This document shows, in pieces, positions 58,494 through 64,000 of a stretch of 64,000 nucleotides of DNA. This DNA is from UBA6115 sp050952935 (GTDB lineage: Bacteria > Bacillota > Clostridia > Christensenellales > Aristaeellaceae): NCBI GenBank assembly GCA_050952935.1, contig JBMNLS010000002.1, forward strand, positions 372,001 through 436,000. Reading direction: 5' to 3'. The notes below the pieces were generated by a model, which made no database searches, was not told the DNA's origin, and saw nothing but the letters and a program-made list of their open reading frames with translations. Position numbers and translations under genes: made by a program. Numbering within the stretch: the stretch's first letter is position 1; every line of letters starts with the position of its first letter.

Positions 58494-59959
58494 TCCAGCA
58501 TCCGGTAGTAGTTGGGCGCTTCCTTGGTGATGAAAATATCATGGGGGTGGCTTTCAACCAGCCCGGCCCCTGTGATGCGGATAAATTCGGCGTTTTGCCG
58601 CAGTTCCTCAATGCTGCGGGTGCCGCAGTAGCCCATGGCGCTGCGCAGGCCGCCCATCAGCTGGTAAACGGTGTCGGCCAAGGGGCCTTTGTAGGGCACA
58701 CGGCCTTCCACCCCCTCCGGCACCAGTTTTTTCTGATCTTCCTGGAAGTAGCGGTCGGCAGAGCCATAGGCCTGGGCCATGGCGCCCATGGAGCCCATGC
58801 CCCGGTAGACCTTGAAGGAACGCCCCTGGTAGATTTCAGTTTCGCCGGGGCTTTCAGCAGTACCCGCAAAGAGAGAGCCCAGCATCACTGCGGCGGCGCC
58901 GGCGGCGATGGCCTTGGCGATGTCGCCGGAGTATTTGATGCCGCCATCGGCAATGACCTTCACCCCATGTTTGTCGGCCGCCTCAGCGCAGTCGGCGATG
59001 GCGGTGATCTGAGGCACGCCGGTGCCCGCTACCACCCGGGTGGTGCAGATGGAACCGGGTCCGATGCCCACCTTGACGCAGTCAGCGCCGGCTGAGATCA
59101 GGTCGCTGGTGGCGGCGGCGGTGGCTACATTGCCCGCGAAAATCACAACATCGGGGAAGGCGTCGCGCAACTGTTCCACGGCCTTGAGCACGCCCTGGCT
59201 GTGGCCGTGGGCGGTGTCAATGCTGAGCACATCCACCTTTTGTTCCACCAGCATGCGGGCGCGTTCCAGCATATCGGCGCTGACTCCAAGGGCCGCGGCG
59301 CAAAGCAGGCGGCCGTTTACATCCTTGGCGGAATTGGGGTATTTGATGTTCTTTTCAATATCCTTGATGGTGATCAGCCCGCTGAGCTTGAAATCCTTAT
59401 CCACCAGGGGCAGTTTTTCAATGCGGTGGGCTGCCAGCAGCTTTTTCGCTTCCTCAAGCGTTGTGCCAACAGGCCCTGTGACCAGGTTTTTGCTCGTCAT
59501 CACCTCGCCGATGGGGCGGGTGTCGTCTTCCTCAAAGCGCAGATCCCGGTTGGTCAGGATGCCCACCAGGCGCATGGTGCTGTCGGTGATGGGAACGCCG
59601 GAGATGCGGTAGCGGGCCATGAGGGCCTTGGCATCGCTGACCAGGTGGGTGGGGGAGAGGTAGAAGGGATCGGTGATGACCCCATGCTCCGAGCGCTTGA
59701 CCTTGTCCACATGGCTGGCCTGCTCTTCCCGGGTCATGCTTTTGTGAATAACACCCAGGCCGCCTTCCCGGGCGATGGCGATACCCATGCGGGAATCGGT
59801 CACCGTGTCCATGGCGGCAGACAACAGGGGCACATTCAATTTAATGCCCGGACACAGCTGCACGCTTAGGTCGGCCTCCTTGGGCAGCATATCGCTTTTG
59901 CGCGGCACCAGCAGCACGTCATCAAAGGTAAGGCCTTCCCGCAGGGGTTGTTTGAGCAT
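58490..59959 (-). CDS. guaB: inosine-5'-monophosphate dehydrogenase
   Basis: 489 residues; oxidises IMP to XMP with NAD, the committed step to GMP. Seen: LTFDDVLLVPRKS at the start, two CBS domains (about 95-205; VPITDSTMRLVGILTNRDLRF and LPLVDKDFKLSGLITIKDI), the catalytic loop GIGPGSICTTRVVAGTGVPQ (Cys near 305) and the flap YRGMGSMGAMAQ. ATG 59959 is preceded by GGAGG at 7 nt; an earlier in-frame start near 60013 falls on the -35 box. Its promoter is close to consensus. Single gene; pgsA lies further upstream on the same strand with its own promoter. Confidence 0.96.
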   Translation of the reverse strand: MLKQPLREGLTFDDVLLVPRKSDMLPKEADLSVQLCPGIKLNVPLLSAAMDTVTDSRMGIAIAREGGLGVIHKSMTREEQASHVDKVKRSEHGVITDPFYLSPTHLVSDAKALMARYRISGVPITDSTMRLVGILTNRDLRFEEDDTRPIGEVMTSKNLVTGPVGTTLEEAKKLLAAHRIEKLPLVDKDFKLSGLITIKDIEKNIKYPNSAKDVNGRLLCAAALGVSADMLERARMLVEQKVDVLSIDTAHGHSQGVLKAVEQLRDAFPDVVIFAGNVATAAATSDLISAGADCVKVGIGPGSICTTRVVAGTGVPQITAIADCAEAADKHGVKVIADGGIKYSGDIAKAIAAGAAAVMLGSLFAGTAESPGETEIYQGRSFKVYRGMGSMGAMAQAYGSADRYFQEDQKKLVPEGVEGRVPYKGPLADTVYQLMGGLRSAMGYCGTRSIEELRQNAEFIRITGAGLVESHPHDIFITKEAPNYYRMLD

Positions 59960-59984
59960 CTTCACACCTCCGGATTTTTTAGCG

Positions 59985-60013
59985 ATTGTAAGGGGTTGAT
60001 AGCCTGATGTCAA
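59985..60013 (-). promoter_or_regulatory. promoter of guaB
   Basis: Minus strand TTGACA (60013-60008), 17-bp spacer, TACAAT (59990-59985). Confidence 0.85.
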
Positions 60014-60030
60014 GAAAAGGGGAGCTGATC

Positions 60031-60606
60031 TTATCGCTCCCCTTCATTTCCTTCAGGCCTGAACCGGGTAAAGTAATTGTGTTTGGCGTAGTAAAAGAGC
60101 GCTGCAAGCGTCAGGGCAACCCCTGTCCACAGCAGCCACAGGTGCACCGGGCAGCCCCGGGCTGTGAGATGCTCGTGGAAGAAACAGAGAATCAGCGCCG
60201 TCACGGTAACAAACTGAGCCACCTTGCCAATAGGCTCGGAGTACACCACAACGTCTTTTTTATATAGCAAAAACGCGCCGATGAGCATCAGCAGTTCCTT
60301 GATGACCAGAATGACAACGGCGGGCAGGGGAGTGATGCCCTTGACAGTCAGCGCCACCATCACTGTGATCACCATCAGCTTATCGGCCAACGGATCCATC
60401 AGTTTGCCGAAATCGGTAATCAGGCTGTATTTGCGGGCGATGTAGCCGTCCACGATGTCCGTTACGCTTGCCAGCACAAAAAGGGCCAGAGCGGGCATCA
60501 TCCAATCCTGAGTGATAAGATAACAAACGGCAGGGCTTAAAATCAGCCGCAGGATGGTCAGAACATTGGGGATATTGAGCAGTTGGCCCGGTTTCTCGCG
60601 GTGCAT
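60031..60606 (-). CDS. pgsA: CDP-diacylglycerol--glycerol-3-phosphate 3-phosphatidyltransferase
   Basis: 191 residues, integral membrane enzyme making phosphatidylglycerol phosphate. Seen: start LNIPNVLTILRLILSP and the CDP-alcohol phosphotransferase motif ASVTDIVDGYIARKY followed by FGKLMDPLADK (D-x2-D-G-x2-A-R-x8-G-x3-D-x3-D, near 55-80), with about five spans after it. I chose ATG 60606 because AGAGGAAC is 5 nt upstream; an upstream ATG at 60624 and the earlier start have none. Needed for anionic lipids of the membrane. Confidence 0.95.
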   Translation of the reverse strand: MHREKPGQLLNIPNVLTILRLILSPAVCYLITQDWMMPALALFVLASVTDIVDGYIARKYSLITDFGKLMDPLADKLMVITVMVALTVKGITPLPAVVILVIKELLMLIGAFLLYKKDVVVYSEPIGKVAQFVTVTALILCFFHEHLTARGCPVHLWLLWTGVALTLAALFYYAKHNYFTRFRPEGNEGER

Positions 60607-60645
60607 AACACGTTCCTCTTGCATTAAATTGGTGGCTGCAACGAA

Positions 60646-60675
60646 ATTATAACACAGGCCGGGAAGGATGGGCAA
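60646..60675 (-). promoter_or_regulatory. promoter of pgsA
   Basis: Minus strand TTGCCC (60675-60670), 18-bp spacer, TATAAT (60651-60646). Confidence 0.6.
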
Positions 60676-60771
60676 CGAGAATTGGAAATAGATTTTAAAA
60701 CATCATTAAACGAAATTCATAAGAGAAAACCGATCAGCAACATTTAATAATGGTATTTTCCTTGCATTTGT

Positions 60772-60801
60772 TTGACGCCGCCCCATCTATTGTGCTATTC
60801 T
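60772..60801 (+). promoter_or_regulatory. promoter of the ATP-grasp/esterase pair
   Basis: TTGACG (60772-60777), 18-bp spacer, TATTCT (60796-60801) with TGC ahead (extended -10). A CCGC-AAAA-GCGG hairpin lies in the leader at about 60803-60815. Confidence 0.6.
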
Positions 60802-60843
60802 GCCGCAAAAGCGGCGGCAGCATCGCCGGGAGGGGAGCGGGTT

Positions 60844-62037
60844 TTGCTTAATTTTGTGTTTGTTTCGCCCCATTTTCCAGCAAATTACTATTTGTTCTGC
60901 AGGGCATTGAAAAATAACGGTGTGAATGTGCTGGGGATTGCCGACACCCCCTATGACAGCCTGCCCTGGGAGCTGAAAGAAGCCCTGAGCGATTATTACC
61001 AGGTGCCAAACCTGGAGGACAGGGACGCGATGCTGCGGGCGGTGGGCTGGTTTACCCACAAATGGGGAAAAATCGACTGGCTGGAAAGCAATAACGAATA
61101 CTGGCTGGGCCAGGATGCCTGGCTGCGCACCATGTTCCACATTGAAACCGGGCCCATGTTGGAGCATATGGCCGTTTTTAAGCGCAAAAGCCGGATGAAG
61201 GACGTTTATGCCCAGGCCGGCGTTAAAACAGCGCCCGGGGAGTTGGTGAGCACCCGGGAGAAGGCGCTGGCTTTTGCAGCGGCCTATGGCTATCCTCTTA
61301 TTGCCAAACCTGATGACGGGGTGGGGGCGCAGGGGGTTTATAAGCTGTATAATCAGCATGATTTGGATCGCTTTTTTGACAAACAGCCCTATGACCCCTA
61401 TCTGCTGGAGGTGTTTGTCAAAGGGCAGGTGTGCTCCTATGACGCCATATATGACAGCCATGGCACCCCCCTTTATGAAACCGGGAACATTACCCTTACG
61501 TCCCTGGTGGATGTGGTGAATGAGCAACTGGAAAGCGCCTTCATGCTGCTCTCAGAGCCGCCTCAGGATGTGCTGGAGGCAGGGCGCAAGACGGCCGCGG
61601 CCTTTGGGGTGAAAAGCCGGATGATCCACTTTGAGTTTTTCCGCCTGCTGGAGGATCAGGAAGGTCTGGGCAAGGCGGGGGATCTGTTGGGCCTTGAGGT
61701 GAACATGCGGCCTTCCGGCGGCGTGTCGCCCGACATGATGAACTACGCCGGCAGCGTTGATGTCTATAAGCTGTGGGCGGACATGGTCTGCCATGACCGG
61801 GTATGGCTGGAGGAAGGGCGGCGCACCTTTATCAGCGCCTTTGTTGGCCGCCGGGACAACCGGACATACAAGCTGGATCATTCGGATATCATGGCGCGCT
61901 ACGGCCACCGCATCGTGCAGCAGGAGCGTATTCCTAAGGCGCTGTCCGGGGCCATGGGAGACTATTTTTATATTGCCCAATGTTTAGACAGGGCAGAAGC
62001 GGACGCCTTTGTGGACGCCGTTTCGGAAAGGTCATAA
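60844..62037 (+). CDS. ATP-grasp domain carboxylate ligase, product unknown
   Basis: 397 residues. ATP-grasp enzyme that would activate a carboxylate as acyl phosphate and join it to an amine or thiol. Seen: N-terminal pre-ATP-grasp domain (NFVFVSPHFPANYYLFCRALKNNGVNVLGI), the ATP-grasp core with YPLIAKPDDGVGAQGVYKL (near 155-175), YLLEVFVKGQVCSYDAIYD (near 195) and HFEFFRLLED plus GLEVNMRPSGGVSPDMMNYA (metal-binding E-x-N, near 285). TTG 60844 chosen: GGGAGGGG lies 8 nt upstream. It is followed after 1 base by an esterase gene. Its substrates are not known from sequence. Confidence 0.88.
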   Translation: MLNFVFVSPHFPANYYLFCRALKNNGVNVLGIADTPYDSLPWELKEALSDYYQVPNLEDRDAMLRAVGWFTHKWGKIDWLESNNEYWLGQDAWLRTMFHIETGPMLEHMAVFKRKSRMKDVYAQAGVKTAPGELVSTREKALAFAAAYGYPLIAKPDDGVGAQGVYKLYNQHDLDRFFDKQPYDPYLLEVFVKGQVCSYDAIYDSHGTPLYETGNITLTSLVDVVNEQLESAFMLLSEPPQDVLEAGRKTAAAFGVKSRMIHFEFFRLLEDQEGLGKAGDLLGLEVNMRPSGGVSPDMMNYAGSVDVYKLWADMVCHDRVWLEEGRRTFISAFVGRRDNRTYKLDHSDIMARYGHRIVQQERIPKALSGAMGDYFYIAQCLDRAEADAFVDAVSERS

Positions 62038-62038
62038 G

Positions 62039-62791
62039 ATGTCAGGACGCTATCAACATTTTTACAGCCATATTTTATCCCGCGACACCCACGCCATGGT
62101 GTATGGCCACGGGGGCAAACCGGTGCTGGTGCTGCCTTCCCAGGATGGCAGCGCCCAGGATTATGAGGGCTTTGGCATGCTTCCCTCCTGTGAACCATTC
62201 CTGCGGGATGGGCGCATCACCCTCTATTGTGTGGACAGCATTGACCGGGAAACCTGGTCCAACTACGACGTTCATCCCCGCGCCCGCATGGAGCAGCATG
62301 AGCGCTGGATCGCCCACCTGACGCAGGAATACGTGCCCTTTATGAAGGCGGACATGGGCTGGCAGGGCCGGGTGATGGCGACAGGATGCAGCATGGGGGC
62401 CACCCACGCCGGGAACCTGGTGCTGCGTTTTCCGCAGCTGTTTGACAGCCTCATCGCTCTGTCAGGGGCCTATGACGCCTCCTGGCTGCTGCATGGCTAT
62501 ATGGATGATCTGGTTTACCTGAATTCCCCCGTCCATTACATGCCCAATATGCCCCAGGAGCCATATTTCATCGATGCGCTGAACAGCTGTGAAATGGTTT
62601 TCTGTACGGGACAGGGCGCCTGGGAGGAGGAGATGCTCCGCAGCCTGCGCCTGCTGAAAGACACCTTTGACCAGAAAGGTATCAAGGCCTGGATAGACAT
62701 CTGGGGCCAGGATGTGAACCATGATTGGCCCTGGTGGCGCAAGCAGATGGCCTATTTCCTGCCCAAGGTGATGGAGGCCGTGGGGGCATAA
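62039..62791 (+). CDS. esterase-family alpha/beta hydrolase
   Basis: 250 residues of the esterase D/antigen 85-like family. Seen: an oxyanion-side loop GHGGKPVLVLPSQDG (near 22), the nucleophile elbow GCSMGATHA (Ser near 120), and DVNHDWPWWRKQMAYFLP near 227-245 with the likely catalytic His. No signal peptide, so cytosolic. ATG 62039 follows GAAAGG and sits one base after the ATP-grasp stop, so the two are one unit. The pair suggests that one enzyme forms, and the other trims or releases, a small conjugate (inference). Confidence 0.87.
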   Translation: MSGRYQHFYSHILSRDTHAMVYGHGGKPVLVLPSQDGSAQDYEGFGMLPSCEPFLRDGRITLYCVDSIDRETWSNYDVHPRARMEQHERWIAHLTQEYVPFMKADMGWQGRVMATGCSMGATHAGNLVLRFPQLFDSLIALSGAYDASWLLHGYMDDLVYLNSPVHYMPNMPQEPYFIDALNSCEMVFCTGQGAWEEEMLRSLRLLKDTFDQKGIKAWIDIWGQDVNHDWPWWRKQMAYFLPKVMEAVGA

Positions 62792-62826
62792 TAATACTGA
62801 TTCCAGTCTTTATTGCATCAGTATAA
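62792..62826. repeat. inverted TAATACTGAT / ATCAGTATAA pair (copy region 2)
   Basis: TAATACTGAT (62792-62801) and ATCAGTATAA (62817-62826) are inverted, and a third copy ATCAGTATTA is at 62887-62896. The same motif occurs at 14231-14240. Confidence 0.6.
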
Positions 62827-62830
62827 CGAT

Positions 62831-62873
62831 AAAAAAACCGCTTGTGGTACATTGGCGACAGGCGGTTTTTTTA
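62831..62873. terminator. bidirectional rho-independent terminator
   Basis: AAAAAAACCGC and GCGGTTTTTTT arms (62831-62841 and 62862-62872), with CTTGT/ACAGG extending the stem inside. Confidence 0.88.
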
Positions 62874-62893
62874 ATGAATTTTTTACATCAGTA

Positions 62894-64000
62894 TTACTTG
62901 GACGATTCCGCCGCGCGTCGGCGCAGCACATCGATGATCACTGCGATGACGATGATCAGGCCCTTGACCATCTTCTGGGGGCCCTGGGCTACGCCCAACA
63001 GGTTGAGCCCGTTGGCAATGACGCCGATGATCATGATGCCAATTAGCGTGCCGATCATGCTGCCCTCGCCGCCTTTCATGGAGGTGCCGCCGATGACCAC
63101 CGCCGCGATGGCGTCCATCTCCTGCCCGTCGGCGTTGGTGGGGAGGGCCGAGTCAAGGCGAGAGGTGAGCAGGATGGCCGCCACCCCGCAGCACAGCCCG
63201 CTGACCACATACACAAAGCATTTGACGGAGTTGATGTTGATGCCGGACAGCCTGGCGCAGTTCTCATTGCCGCCGATGGCATAGGTGAAGCGGCCCACCC
63301 GGGTATAGCGCAGGATATACCAGCCCAGCGCAAACACCGCCGCCATGATGAGGATGGCATACAAGGGGATGTTGGCCACCCGGCCCGATATGCCGGTGAA
63401 GGCGGCGGGCATCGTGTAGATGGGGGCGCCGCCCGTTACGGTATAGGCGGCCCCCCGGGCGATGGACATCATGCCCAGGGTGGCAATAAAGGGGGGCAGA
63501 TTCAAAAACGCGATCAGCCCGCCGTTGATAAGCCCGATGAGGGCGGAGAAAACAAGCGCAAGGGCGATGGCTGCCGGCACGCTCAGCACCCAGTTTTTCA
63601 TCATGATGGCCAGCAGAAGGCCGGTAAGCGCTATGTTGGAGCCCACTGACAGGTCGATCCCGCCTGATATGATCACAAAGGTCATGCCGATGGCGATGAC
63701 AAAGTTGATGGAGACCTGCTGGAGGACATTCAGAAGGTTGCTGGCGGTGAGAAAGACATTGGAGGCTATCGCCAGGTTCAGGCACAGGATCACAAGCGCC
63801 AGAAGAATGCCCAGGATGTTGTTGGAGGAGGATATCTTGCGCTCTTTCCCCGCCCTGTATTTCGTCCTGTACAAATGAAAGGCCAGAATGGCCAGCCCGC
63901 CGATGATCAGATCGATGCCCAGCACCAGAAAGGCCTTCTCATAGTTCTGCAGGGTCATCAAAGCGCGATCCATGGAAGAGATCTCAATTTCCGCCAATTC
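62894..64000 (-). CDS. ribose/sugar ABC transporter permease, RbsC-type (5' end open at window edge)
   Basis: At least 367 residues, membrane subunit of a CUT2-type pentose or other sugar importer. Seen: SINFVIAIGMTFVIISGGIDLSVGSNIALTGL (the conserved RbsC segment, near 100), ALVFSALIGLINGGLIAFLNLPPFIATLGMMSIARG, then AIGGNENCARLSGINI (near 245) and GQEMDAIAAVVIGGTSMKGGEGSMIGTLIG near 305-335. It carries an extra N-terminal span (AFLVLGIDLIIGGLAILAF) and is longer than most RbsC. Candidate starts are TTG 63997 and ATG 63973, but the frame is open to base 64000, so the true start may lie outside. Confidence 0.9.
   Translation of the reverse strand, partial: ELAEIEISSMDRALMTLQNYEKAFLVLGIDLIIGGLAILAFHLYRTKYRAGKERKISSSNNILGILLALVILCLNLAIASNVFLTASNLLNVLQQVSINFVIAIGMTFVIISGGIDLSVGSNIALTGLLLAIMMKNWVLSVPAAIALALVFSALIGLINGGLIAFLNLPPFIATLGMMSIARGAAYTVTGGAPIYTMPAAFTGISGRVANIPLYAILIMAAVFALGWYILRYTRVGRFTYAIGGNENCARLSGININSVKCFVYVVSGLCCGVAAILLTSRLDSALPTNADGQEMDAIAAVVIGGTSMKGGEGSMIGTLIGIMIIGVIANGLNLLGVAQGPQKMVKGLIIVIAVIIDVLRRRAAESSK

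Noticed and set aside
1..64000. CRISPR array, prophage, rRNA operon or antibiotic-resistance cassette
   Set aside because: No regularly spaced repeats, phage structural genes or rRNA sequence seen; VanW and Ddl here lack the vanH/vanX/vanS/vanR context of glycopeptide resistance.

Overview
The window reads as chromosomal DNA of an anaerobic, GC-rich member of the Clostridia (monoderm Firmicutes), probably gut-associated. The grounds are an electron-bifurcating [FeFe] hydrogenase operon, VanW and TlyA families, a DUF896 protein, Ddl and Mur-ligase envelope genes, ECF sigma/anti-sigma pairs, many TTG starts behind strong Shine-Dalgarno sites, and a GH29 fucosidase with a carbohydrate ABC transporter. 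Genus cannot be fixed from sequence alone. No rRNA, CRISPR array or prophage is visible. One tRNA, tRNA-Ser(CGA), is present.

Layout. 1-5000: 5' part of glnS, a HAD phosphatase, then an AT-rich island with a truncated acetyltransferase and a decayed IS256-family element (2247-3592, 9-bp target duplication TTAAATCAG), then an RlmI-type rRNA methyltransferase. 5000-8300: dxs, tlyA and a secreted coiled-coil protein. 8300-14200: AraC regulator, two ABC permeases, a solute-binding protein and a GH29 alpha-L-fucosidase, forming a fucosylated-glycan uptake and degradation locus. 14260-19600 (minus): a tight six-gene envelope operon (GT2-GtrA, phosphodiester glycosidase, Lgt-like protein lacking key residues, DUF896, two VanW proteins). 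19800-24750: MMPL/RND exporter with secreted partner, ECF sigma, anti-sigma and SIMPL protein. 24890-29700: GNAT, alpha/beta hydrolase, membrane-anchored Mur ligase, Ddl and Pr6Pr membrane protein. 29740-36620: two further ECF sigma/anti-sigma systems, peroxiredoxin, MFS transporter and DHFR. The minus-strand sigma gene and the DHFR gene each carry a single-base frameshift.

36650-37110 holds a striking imperfect inverted repeat (arms of about 155 bp around an AT-rich core) studded with GTCTGG/CCAGAC motifs. It lies directly upstream of a TorD chaperone, DmsA-like and DmsB-like operon that has no membrane-anchor gene. Next come tRNA-Ser, a NahK-like sugar kinase, thiN, radA and a five-repeat peptidoglycan-binding protein. 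46750-57500 is one long hydrogenase operon. It starts with a possible redox-sensing part (DRTGG proteins, two orphan HATPases, an H-cluster-like Fe-S protein, a PHP protein), continues with the bifurcating hydrogenase (HydC, a 2Fe-2S protein, HydB, HydA), then an SBP/permease/ATPase transporter and a TM1266-type regulator. The end carries an Ntn asparaginase-type hydrolase, guaB, pgsA, an ATP-grasp/esterase pair of unknown product, and an RbsC-type sugar permease cut by the window edge.

The most unusual items are the inverted-repeat element before the DMSO-reductase-like operon, the six-gene envelope operon with its altered Lgt homologue, the transporter embedded in the hydrogenase operon, and the ATP-grasp/esterase pair. 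All functions are inferred from sequence reading, and no database search was possible.
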